Below, one piece after another: positions 1 through 9,200 of a stretch of DNA of 18,027 bases (the stretch's first letter is position 1; each line of letters starts with the position of its first letter). The stretch comes from Bacteroidales bacterium (lineage in GTDB: Bacteria; Bacteroidota; Bacteroidia; Bacteroidales; VadinHA17): assembly GCA_003162595.1 (NCBI GenBank), contig PMNJ01000091.1:1-18027 (forward strand), given 5' to 3'. Below the pieces are notes generated by a model that was not told where the DNA came from, did no database searches, and saw only the letters and a program-made list of their open reading frames with translations. Made by a program: the position numbers and the translations under genes.

Positions 1-319
1 ACTTGTAAAGAGCACGCGGCATGTTTATGAACCTTACAGATGACTGAACTTCAGGATAATCATGAACTACCTGAGGTCCAAATGGTATCTGTGCAAAAAT
101 CCATGTGAACTGGTCATCCGGTTCTTTTATAGTGGAAGATACACGATAAATCCTGTCGGCTTTTTCATGGTAGCGATCATAGCTCACTTCATCTGCCACG
201 TAGATTATAAGAAACAATGCACTTGTAATTCCCAGAGTCAGTCCGAGAATGTTAAGAATGCTATAGCCAAAATGTTTGACTATATGTCTGACAGCAGTCT
301 TTATAAGATTCTTTAACAT
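1..319 (-). CDS. ABC transporter permease, FtsX/MacB type (N-terminal part, cut by window edge)
   Basis: Reading the minus strand from the ATG at 319-317 gives 106 open codons that run off the left edge. The protein begins MLKNLIKTAVRHIVKHFGYS, has one hydrophobic segment at about residues 19-41 (SILNILGLTLGITSALFLII), then DEVSYDRYHEKADRIYRV at about 43-60. That order (short basic cytoplasmic start, first membrane helix, then 'LSYDRFHEKADRIYRV'-like text) is the hallmark of the large Bacteroidota MacB/FtsX-family permeases. These are usually about 780-800 residues, with a periplasmic domain after the first helix. They pair with an ATPase and act in efflux, lipoprotein export or mechanotransmission; the substrate cannot be told here. 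The eight bases just before the ATG read ACCTCCTT, so there is no Shine-Dalgarno sequence, which is normal in this phylum. The family call is firm, the function is not. Confidence 0.85.
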   Translation of the reverse strand, partial: MLKNLIKTAVRHIVKHFGYSILNILGLTLGITSALFLIIYVADEVSYDRYHEKADRIYRVSSTIKEPDDQFTWIFAQIPFGPQVVHDYPEVQSSVRFINMPRALYK

Positions 320-451
320 AAGGAGGTCATTATAATGTTTAGACAATATGATATATAATAAAAAGTTTGCAGTGCTTATATTAAATGCCCCATTAACAGA
401 AGATTAACATATTTCATACCTTGTAGATTGGTCCCAGGCCTGTCTCATTAA

Positions 452-2453
452 CTATTTATCCTCCGTCACCTTCACAACGTCAAACCACGCAACCCCCTGT
501 CCTGGCATCTTCAATATGAGGTTTGTTTTAAACCGGGCAAGAGTATCATTTGGAATTGTAACAAATGTTACATATTGCCTCCACCGGCTATCAGGAACAA
601 ATCTGGCCCGTCCAAATTCACCAAATAATACTTCCACATACTGAGGCATCTCTTTTTTCTCATATAGACGGGTATTTTTTTGTTTTGTTACATCGAAAAA
701 TCTTTGTTCGGGATCTGATTTTGCCCAGATAGAAATTGTATATGATGCACCGGCCCTGACTGATAATGGAAAAAATCTGATAGCCAGGCTTTTATCCTCT
801 ACAGGTGTTATTATCCTCAGAGAATGATTACCTTCAACATATTCTCTTGTGTCAATAAAATAAGTTGCGCCCCTGTCACCTCCCGGCCGTGCATAACATG
901 CTGAAGGTATCCCGGGAGCTGAGAGATCTTCAAACCCGGAGTCTTTAATGAGGTTAGTATTTGAGACCTCTGAGACAGTCTTTTCAGGTTTAATGTTAAC
1001 AAGATATACCTGTGAACCAAACGGTCCAAGTTGATCAGTGATTATTCCGCCTTTAACTGAAACAAATCGGTTTTCAAACAGGACTCTTGCTTTTCCGTTA
1101 CTAAATCCGGTCACCCTGAAGGAGGTACTGACCGGTTCATTTATCCTGTTAACCGCCATTATTATCAGTTGACCATTATGAAGCCGGGAAGATACCAGTA
1201 CATTCTTTGAGTTTGACACCACTTGTAAGGGCTCTTCATCAGAAAGCAGCCATGGTGTCAGCTCGGCCACCTCCATCGCTATTCTCCCGCACTCACTCCA
1301 TGTTGCTGCCGATTTGGGAAAATAGTTTAGACCCTGCCGTACAAAATATTGAATCCCCGTGGCGCCATTAATTATCGATTGCCATGTCATCGACCTGATT
1401 TCCTGGCTGGTAGGTTCGCGACTCCACAATTCTCCGCCGCCGAAAGCCTGAGGTACGATCCAGAAAGGTTTCTTGCCCTCTAAATTCAGTTCTTAGCTGG
1501 TCCGCTACATCCCCGGGTATTGAAACAGGACGATCAGGGATAGGATAAGGATCGGCCATTACAATATCCATAGCACCGGAATAATTTTTTGCGGTTATAA
1601 ATGGCGCCATAAAGACTATTGAAACTGGATGCCATGGATCATATTCTTTAATTGTCCTGTAAATCTCTTTCAGCTTTTCAGGAGCTGTATTTGTTCCATT
1701 TGGCTCATCTGAGATATACCAGCCAAGCAGAGCCGGATGATCCATGAAGATTTTAATTTCAGAAATCAGTCGTTCTCTTTTCTCAATATCGCTCAGCCCT
1801 TCGATCTTCGACCCTACGCCTCCACCTCCTGATACTGAAAGAAGATTATAGTTTACTTTCATTCCAAGTTCGGCGCAACGATCCATATAAGCTTTTCTTT
1901 CATTGATAGTCTCCGGAACAATCTTCTGATAAGGAGATATCATATTAAAACCTTTTATGATCTCTTCTTCAGGAAGTGTCGGGTAAACAGGCGAATAACA
2001 GTAGAAGCCAAACGGGAAAAACGGTAATTTATTCACTATCAGGGATCCCGTTAACCTGTCGGTTTTTACTTCATTAGATTTATAAGAAAGAATGATCAGA
2101 TCAGTTTTCGCTATATATGTCACTGCCCGACTGGCTGATATATTTATACTGGCTTCTGCTTTATAAACAGAGGGTATCAGGTTTAGTGAGAATGGCAACC
2201 TCAGGATAATCTTTCCGGGTATTCCATCCCACGATACGATAGTTGCTTCTCCGACCTTGAGACTGATTGATAAATGATTTTTCGAAAGCGCATAAGGGAT
2301 ATGAAGCAGAAATTCTCCATTTTTCTCATAGGAATAAAAACTTTGTCGTGAAACTATACTAAAGGACAATGAATCAATATATTGACTTTGAACATTCTGA
2401 CAGATCGAATTTATCAGGAGAAAGATAAAGAGATATAAAAGCTTTTTAGGCAT
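452..2453 (-). pseudogene. Secreted clan GH-A-like glycoside hydrolase with C-terminal CBM4/9-like domain, frameshifted
   Basis: Two overlapping minus-strand frames join into one protein if a single base is removed at 1475-1478; the repaired product is 666 residues. It has a signal peptide (about 1-23), an N-terminal beta-rich region (about 24-135), a TIM-barrel-like part starting at FPFGFYCYSP (about 147), then HPALLGWYISDEPNG with Glu250 as candidate acid/base, and MDIVMADPYPIPD (about 295-307). After the break the other frame continues with KKPFWIVPQAFGGGELW (about 327-343) and ATGIQYFVRQG. A small beta-sandwich follows (about 400-490), then a jelly-roll-like module at about 500-666 (NLIKDSGFED, EGNHSLRI, AGASYTISIWAKSD) resembling CBM4/9. 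The nucleophile on the seventh strand cannot be assigned with confidence. The natural product of the first frame would have 361 residues, the last 35 out of frame, and would lack the catalytic C-terminal half. One stray base in a GC run can be a real lesion or an assembly error. The exact GH family is not recognised; hydrolysis of an oligosaccharide in periplasm or outside is inferred. Confidence 0.75.
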
Positions 2454-2573
2454 ATCAGAAAACTCCAGGGAAAAATCTAAAATTAATTTAGTGCTAAATG
2501 TACTGACTTTTACTTTTAGTGAGAAAGAAATATTTATCGGGTTTGGACTATTTGTATTCCGGAATGATAACGA

Positions 2574-2604
2574 ATTGATATTATTCTATTTAGGTTTATA
2601 TTTG
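2574..2604 (+). promoter_or_regulatory. Candidate Bacteroidota sigma-factor promoter upstream of SK1
   Basis: ATTG at 2574-2577 and TATATTTG at 2597-2604 are separated by 19 bases. This fits the Bacteroidota vegetative promoter pattern (-33 TTG/TTTG, about 19-21 nt, -7 TAnnTTTG). Transcription would begin near 2611, leaving an untranslated leader of about 100 nt before the GTG at 2712. The site lies in the 258-bp gap between divergent genes. On the other strand a weaker candidate for the hydrolase is seen (TTTC complement of 2523-2526, 20 nt, TACATTTA complement of 2495-2502). Both are pattern matches only. Confidence 0.45.
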
Positions 2605-2655
2605 ATATATAAATTATAGATTTTTTAAAACTTACTATATTAGTTCAAAATTATA

Positions 2656-2711
2656 TATCTTTAAACCCCGGCAGTATTGGTACTATACAATTCAAAGTAC
2701 TTTAATAAACT
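2656..2711 (+). promoter_or_regulatory. Leader block of SK1 shared with SK2
   Basis: TATCTTTAAA at 2656-2665 is followed by TATTGGT and then AATAAACTGTGG, where the GTG start lies. The leader of SK2 (from 6224) has the same elements in the same order. The TATCTTTA box lies 49 nt before the SK1 start and 50 nt before the SK2 start after counting the three bases differing at the end. It may be inherited duplicate sequence or a retained control site. Confidence 0.3.
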
Positions 2712-5700
2712 GTGGTTGTTCTAAAAAGGTCATCATTGAGCGGAAATCATTCTTTAAATCGGTTATTATTTATTTCATTTCTCTATTTTTCAGGAATGCT
2801 GTCTGTATACGCTCAACAACGATACAACAGATTTGATCACCTCACGACGGACAATGGTTTATCGAGTAATCGTATATGGTGTCTGTTAAGAGACAGTAAA
2901 GACTTTCTATGGATGAGCACCGATGTAGGTCTTGATAAATATAATGGTTCTGAAATTAAAAGATACCGGAATGATGAAAAACAACCTGGAACAATCAGCA
3001 ATGATAATATTCTGTGCATTTATGAAGATAAAAGAAAAAATCTCTGGTTTGGTACCATCAACGGACTGAATTTGTATGATCCTGATAAAGACAACTTTAA
3101 GATTTTTAAATACGACCCCACTGACAAGAAAAGTATTAATAGCAATCACATCATCAGCATTCTTGAAGACAAATATGGGACCCTTTGGATTTTAACTGAT
3201 GGGAATTGTCTTAACAAATGGGTTCCGGAAACTCAAACCTTTGTCAGGTATCAATATGAGAGCAAGAAGGAGGACTTATACCCTCGTCCGGCAAGGATGA
3301 TAGCAAATGATTCAAAAGGAAACTTGTGGGTAGTTTCACTTAGTCGTGGAATATATCGCTTTGAACCGGGATCCCAAAAGTTTACAAAATATGACGATCC
3401 TTCTATTGATTTTGGGAATATTAGTCACAAAAGCTTGTATATTGACAAGCGTGACAAAGTATGGATCACATCAGATGGCAGCGGATTCTTTTCTTATGAT
3501 CCGGTCAAAGATAAGTTTGAACACTTCGGATCAAAAGGTGATGGTAAAGGTACCAATCAGGAAATGATTCTCGATGTTATGCCTGAAGATGAAGATCATT
3601 TACTGCTTGGAGTTGATCAGGGAGGGATAAACCGTTTTAACAAAGTGACTAAAACATTTGAATACATCATGCATGATCAGGCAGATGATGAAGGACTTAA
3701 TAACAACGGAATCTGGTGTTTGTATAAAGACAAGGAAGGAATTCTATGGATAGGCACATCAGGTGGAGGAATTAATTATTATAATCCTAAAAAAGAAAGA
3801 TTTAAATTGTTCAGACACAATAATGAAAATCCTAAATCATTGTCGTTCAATTTGACCGGATGTTTTTATGAGGATCATCAGGGTTTAATCTGGGTAGGCA
3901 CCGATGGAGGAGGGGTCGATATATACGATCCCGAAACAGGTAATTTTACAGTATATAAACACAAACCTTCCGACCCATTTAGCATCAGCGGAAATGTAAT
4001 CCGAAGTATTGCTGAAGATAAGGATCATGATATGTGGATTGGAACCTGGGAATCAGGGCTTAACCGATACGACAGAAAAATAGGAAGGTTTTTCCGTTAC
4101 CTGCCTGAAAACAATAATCCTGAAAGCATTTCAGGAAGAACAATCTGGAATCTGGCTATAGATAAAAGTGATATATTATGGTTAGCCAATTATACAATTG
4201 GTATCGATTTATTTGACAAGCATAAGGGAGTGATCAAAAGGTTCAGGGCTAATCCATCTGATCCTAAATCTATCAGCAGTAACCAGAGTTTTTTATTTTT
4301 TGAAGATTCTGAAAAAAACATGTGGATTTGTACTCAGAACGGATTAGACCGCTACGATAATAAAAATGGTTCATTTATAAAATTTAATTTCCCTGAAAAA
4401 GAGATCAGGTCATTTTGCAGGGATACGGAGGGCAATTTATGGGTAGGGACGAATTCAAAAGGGATATTTTATTGTAAGCCTGATGGAATAGTTATTAAAA
4501 ACTTTAACACAACCAATGGATTGCCCAGCAACATAATTCAGGCAATAGTTGAAGACAATAGTGGTAATATCTGGATTTCCACCACTAATGGTCTGAGCCG
4601 CTTTGATCCTAAAACTAAAAAGTTCAGGAATTATTCGAAAGAGGATGGTTTACAAGGCGACCAGTTTTTCCAACAATCATTCTTAAAAACACGTGAAGGA
4701 GAAATATATTTTGGCGGATACAATGGTTTCAACTCCTTCTATCCCGACAGCCTGAAAGATAATGACTTCATCCCTCCGGTTTATATTACCGATTTCCAAA
4801 TTTTCAATAGACCTGTGGTTTATGCAGTTCCCGGCGCCCAATTTCAGACAAATATTAGTGAAGCAAAAGAGATTAAACTGAATTGGGACCAGTCAGTCTT
4901 TTCATTTTCTTTTGCTGCCATTAATTATACCAACGCAGTGAAAAATCAGTATGCCTATATCTTGGAAGGTCTTGAAAAGGAGTGGAATTTTACAGATGCC
5001 TCCAGGAGATATGTCACATATACTAATCTGAACCCCGGCGAATATACTTTCAGGGTAAAAGCGTCAAACAATGATGGAGTATGGAATGAAAAAGGAGTTT
5101 CATTGCGAATAATCATTTTACCCCCGTGGTGGAAGACACTTTGGTTCGAACTAGCTTCAATTTCTATAATAATCTTCATATTTGTTTCCATTTTTCTTTT
5201 ACGTATCAGAGGACTGAATAAACAGAAGTCTCTGCTTGAAAGATTAGTAACTATTAAAACTGCCGAATTGCAGGAAAAAAATGACATATTAATAAAACAG
5301 GCAGAAGAACTTAATAAATCAAATTCCTTACTTGAAGAACGTCAGCGCCTAATAGAAGAACAAAGTGAAGAATTGTTATCTCAAAAAGAGGCACTTGTAG
5401 AAATGAATAATGAATTGCATGAACTTAATGCCTCAAAAGATAAATTCTTCTCTATTATTGCGCATGACCTTAAAAACCCTTTTAGTACCATTATTGGCTA
5501 TAGCGAAATGCTGATAGAAGAAATGAAATCAGGTAACAATGCAACAATCAAGGAGTCAGCATTGTTAATAAATACTTCAGCGGTTCAGACACTGAGTTTG
5601 TTGGAAAACCTTCTGGAATGGGCAAATTCACAGCGCGGAAAAATAACTTTTAACCCTGAACCAATTAACTTAAGGGAACTTCTTGTTGAAGAATTCAGTC

Positions 5701-6125
5701 TCCTGGATGATATGGCGACAGGGAAAAATATTGAACTCAAAAGCTACTTAACTGATAATTTGATAGTTTCAGCTGATAGAAATATGATCAAAACCATTTT
5801 TCGAAACCTTATATCTAATGCTATTAAATTTACCCATAAAAACGGTATAGTGGAAGTAAAGGCTGTTCCGGCTAATGAAAATATTGAAATATCAGTGTCA
5901 GACACAGGTATCGGGATGATAAGTGAAACTAAAGCAAAACTTTTCAGGATAGACGGAGACCTCACAACAAACGGAACTGAAGATGAAAAGGGCACCGGAC
6001 TCGGATTATTCCTCTGCAAAGAATTTGTAGAAAAACATGGTGGAAAAATTTGGGTCGAGAGTGAATCTGGCAAGGGGAGTACTTTCAAATTTATTCTTCC
6101 TCTGAATATAGATCCTTCTGTTTGA
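2712..6125 (+). CDS. SK1: periplasmic two-propeller sensor histidine kinase (HTCS-like, no receiver or DNA-binding domain)
   Basis: This 1137-residue protein starts with a signal peptide cleaved near VYA/QQ (about residue 35). Fourteen Reg_prop blades follow, each with a pattern like 'SxxxNxIxxIxEDKxGxLWIGTxGGLNxYDP', up to about residue 685; this suggests two seven-bladed propellers. The Y_Y_Y domain spans about 690-803 (YAYILEGLEKEW, YTNLNPGEYTFRVKASNNDG). PPWW leads into the membrane helix at about 811-830. A long coiled linker (about 833-907) precedes HisKA with phosphoacceptor His918. HATPase motifs are Asn1032/Asn1036 (N box), D1064-TGIGM (G1) and G1094-TGLG (G2). The protein stops about 30 residues after the G2 box, so no receiver or AraC domain is present. 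The start is GTG: an in-frame TAA ends four bases before it, and no ATG precedes the signal-peptide core. Compared with SK2-SK4 it has a 49-residue linker insertion (854-902). By family knowledge it should sense a carbohydrate in the periplasm and phosphorylate a separate regulator; ligand and partner are unknown. Confidence 0.93.
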   Translation: MVVLKRSSLSGNHSLNRLLFISFLYFSGMLSVYAQQRYNRFDHLTTDNGLSSNRIWCLLRDSKDFLWMSTDVGLDKYNGSEIKRYRNDEKQPGTISNDNILCIYEDKRKNLWFGTINGLNLYDPDKDNFKIFKYDPTDKKSINSNHIISILEDKYGTLWILTDGNCLNKWVPETQTFVRYQYESKKEDLYPRPARMIANDSKGNLWVVSLSRGIYRFEPGSQKFTKYDDPSIDFGNISHKSLYIDKRDKVWITSDGSGFFSYDPVKDKFEHFGSKGDGKGTNQEMILDVMPEDEDHLLLGVDQGGINRFNKVTKTFEYIMHDQADDEGLNNNGIWCLYKDKEGILWIGTSGGGINYYNPKKERFKLFRHNNENPKSLSFNLTGCFYEDHQGLIWVGTDGGGVDIYDPETGNFTVYKHKPSDPFSISGNVIRSIAEDKDHDMWIGTWESGLNRYDRKIGRFFRYLPENNNPESISGRTIWNLAIDKSDILWLANYTIGIDLFDKHKGVIKRFRANPSDPKSISSNQSFLFFEDSEKNMWICTQNGLDRYDNKNGSFIKFNFPEKEIRSFCRDTEGNLWVGTNSKGIFYCKPDGIVIKNFNTTNGLPSNIIQAIVEDNSGNIWISTTNGLSRFDPKTKKFRNYSKEDGLQGDQFFQQSFLKTREGEIYFGGYNGFNSFYPDSLKDNDFIPPVYITDFQIFNRPVVYAVPGAQFQTNISEAKEIKLNWDQSVFSFSFAAINYTNAVKNQYAYILEGLEKEWNFTDASRRYVTYTNLNPGEYTFRVKASNNDGVWNEKGVSLRIIILPPWWKTLWFELASISIIIFIFVSIFLLRIRGLNKQKSLLERLVTIKTAELQEKNDILIKQAEELNKSNSLLEERQRLIEEQSEELLSQKEALVEMNNELHELNASKDKFFSIIAHDLKNPFSTIIGYSEMLIEEMKSGNNATIKESALLINTSAVQTLSLLENLLEWANSQRGKITFNPEPINLRELLVEEFSLLDDMATGKNIELKSYLTDNLIVSADRNMIKTIFRNLISNAIKFTHKNGIVEVKAVPANENIEISVSDTGIGMISETKAKLFRIDGDLTTNGTEDEKGTGLGLFLCKEFVEKHGGKIWVESESGKGSTFKFILPLNIDPSV

Positions 6126-6145
6126 GACTAATTTATACTTGCTCG

Positions 6146-6179
6146 CCCGTTCTTAATTAATTGTAGTAATTCTTACGGG
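6146..6179 (+). terminator. Weak hairpin after SK1
   Basis: CCCGT at 6146-6150 and ACGGG at 6175-6179 can pair. A further inner AATTA/TAATT pairing is possible, and T-rich sequence follows. It lies 21 bp after the SK1 stop. Stem pairing is interrupted, so this is only a possible terminator. Confidence 0.25.
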
Positions 6180-6223
6180 ATTTATTTCTCAGAGATTTAG
6201 AGAATTTATTTATTTAAAAACTC

Positions 6224-6280
6224 TATCTTTAAAAATCTGAAAATTTTGGTCTTTTCCTTTTCTATAAACTGTATTGGACA
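6224..6280 (+). promoter_or_regulatory. Leader block of SK2 shared with SK1
   Basis: TATCTTTAAA at 6224-6233, then TTTTGGT and TATAAACTGTATTGGACA directly before GTG. The arrangement parallels that before SK1. No clear -33 TTTG lies at the right distance, so promoter activity is unproven. Confidence 0.3.
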
Positions 6281-9200
6281 GTGGTTAATAGATTTAGTCT
6301 TTATTTAATCGGAGATCATTCAATTATACGGTCTTTAGTGATTTCATTCTTTTGTTTTGCACCAATTGTTCATCTGGATGCACAACAGCATTATACAAAA
6401 TTTGATCACCTTACCGTTGATGACGGGCTGTCAAGTAACCGTATCAGATGCATATATAAAGATTCCAAAGATTATCTATGGATGGGTACCGATGTGGGGC
6501 TGGATAAATACGACAGCTATCAGGTTAAGAGATACCGGAATAATGAAAAACAGCCCGGAACCATAAGCAGTGATCTTTTGACCTGTATTTATGAGGACCG
6601 TGGAAAAAACCTCTGGTTTGGTACATACAATGGTTTAAATCTGTACGATGCTGTTAAGGACAATTTTAAAGTATTTAAAAATAATTCTGTAGATAAAAAC
6701 AGCATAAACAGCAATTGTATTACAGGTATTACTGAGGATAAAAAAGGAAACCTTTGGATTGAATCAGATGGAACTTGTCTGAACAGGTGGGACTCCGTAA
6801 GTCAGAATTTTATAAAATACCCGTTTGAAAAAGAAAAGTACGAATTGTCGGTTCGCCCATCCAGAATGTTGGCAACTGATTCAAAAGGATTTCTTTGGGT
6901 TACATCATTAAGCCCGGGAATCCGTCGTTTTGATCCGGAATCCGGAACATTTACGGAATTCAACGACCCTTCCATTGATTTCAGTAAGTTTAGCTATAAA
7001 AGTATTTATATTGACAATGAGGATAAAATCTGGCTTGCAACAGATGGGAGTGGATTCATTTCTTATGATCCGGCAACCAATAAATTTAAACAATTCGGAT
7101 CAAAAGGCGATGGCAGAGGGACCAACGAAAATCTCATTCTTGATATTCTCCCTGAAAACGACCGTTATCTGTTGCTTGCAGTTGATCAGGGAGGCATAAA
7201 CCGTTTTGACAAAGTGACTGAAACATTTGAATACATCGTATATGATCAGGCAAATGATAAAGGACTTAATAACAACGGAATCTGGTGCATGTATAAAGAC
7301 AAGGAAGGAGTTTTATGGGTAGGAACCTCAGGGGGAGGGATTAATTATTATAATCCTAAAAAAGAAAGATTTAAATTATTTACACATAATAATAGTAATC
7401 CAAAATCATTGTCATACAGTTTTACAGGTTGTTTTTTTGAAGACCATCAGGGTTTGATCTGGATCGGTACAGATGGCGGCGGTCTGAATGTTTACGATCC
7501 TGACACAGATATTTTTAAGACATTTAAACACGATCCTTCCAACCCTTACAGTATAAGCGGAAATGTTGTACGGGGCATCGCTGAAGATAAAGATCATGAT
7601 CTCTGGATCGGGACATGGAATGCCGGACTTAACAAATATGACAGAAAAACGGGGAGATTTATTCATTATATGCCCGATATAAAGAATCCGGCAAGTATAT
7701 CAGGAATAACAATTTATAATTTATGTATAGATCATAATAATATCCTGTGGTTAAGCATCTATAACGCGGGTATAGATTTATTCGACACAAAAAAAGGGGT
7801 GATTAAAAGATTCAGGCCAAACTCAAATATTCCGGGATCGATAAGTGCAACAAATTGTTGGTTCTATTTTGAGGACCCTGAAAAAAACATGTGGATTTGT
7901 ACACAAAACGGGTTGAGCCTTTATAACAGTCTGACGAATTCGTTTAAAGTATTTCATTTCCCTGATAATGACGTTGGAGCATTTTATAAAGATAAAAAAG
8001 GATATATTTGGGTTGGGAGCAACACCAGAGGGTTATTTTTATGTAACCCCGATGGGACCATACTTAAAACGTATGATATGTCCAATGTTTTGCCCAGCAA
8101 CAGAATTCATGCAATTACTCAGGATAATAATGGCGATATCTGGATTTCGAGCAATTATGGTATCAGCAGAATAAATCCTGAAATTCAGAGCGTTAGAAAT
8201 TATTCGAAAGAAGACGGCTTACAGGGTGACCAATTTTACCAACAGTCTTTTCTTAAAACGCGCAACGGAGATTTGTATTTTGGAGGATATAACGGATTCA
8301 ATTCATTCTATCCCGATAGCCTTAAGGATAATGATTTCATCCCTCCTGTATATATCACGGATTTTCAGATTTTTAACAAACCGGTGGTTTATGCAGTTCC
8401 CGGAGCACAATTTCCGACGAACATCAGTGAAGCAAAAGAAATTAAACTGAACAGCAGTCAATCGGTCTTTTCATTTTCATTTGCAGCCATCAATTATACA
8501 CATCCGAAAAAAAATCAATATTCTTATATCATGGAAGGTTTTGAAAAAGATTGGAACTTCACTGATGCCTCCCGACGATATGTGACATACACTAATCTGA
8601 ACCCGGGTGAATATATTTTCAGAGTAATAGCTTCAAATAATGATGGTGTTTGGAACAAAAAGGGAGTTTCACTTCGTATTATTATTTTGCCACCCTGGTG
8701 GAATACATTATGGTTTAAAATAATCAGCATTTCTGCAATAATTTTAATTTTAGTTTTAATTTTTATTTCACGTATCAGGAATTTAAAAAAGCAGAAGATA
8801 CAACTTGAGAAATCTGTGGCTATAAAAACTTCTGAATTACGCGAACTTAATGTTTCAAAAGATAAATTCTTCTCTATCATTGCTCATGACCTTAAAAATC
8901 CTTTTAGTTCCATAATCAGTCTTAGCGAAATGTTGAAAGAAGATATAAAATCAGCTGATAGTGCAACTTTGGAGAATTATGCCGGGATGATAAATACATC
9001 TGCAGTTCAGACGATGAGGTTACTTGAAAACCTATTGGAATGGGCTAATTCACAGCGCGGGAAAATTTCGTTTACCCCTGTATTGATTGATTTACATGAA
9101 CTCCTTGATGAGGAATTTACAGTGTTAAGTGAGATAGCGTACGGGAAGAACATTGAGCTTAAAAACTCCATCGACAATAATTTAACAATTATTGCTGATA

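Noticed and set aside
62..316. 84-codon plus-strand open frame
   Set aside because: It lies entirely antisense to the clear FtsX-type permease start on the minus strand and has no recognisable protein features.
1470..1480. Programmed ribosomal frameshift in the hydrolase
   Set aside because: No slippery heptamer, stop at the shift point or downstream structure is apparent, and such enzymes are normally made from one frame.
2820..4760. Repeated short motifs (LW.GT, SIS.N) seen as possible tandem DNA repeats or a CRISPR-like array
   Set aside because: The period of about 45-50 codons and protein-level conservation are those of beta-propeller blades; no DNA-level direct repeat units or spacers are present.
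6060..6125. Possible receiver or AraC domain hidden after SK1, or in another frame
   Set aside because: All four kinases stop within about 30-45 residues of the G2 box, the gaps after them are 155, 196, 10 and 121 bp, and no frame there encodes such a domain.
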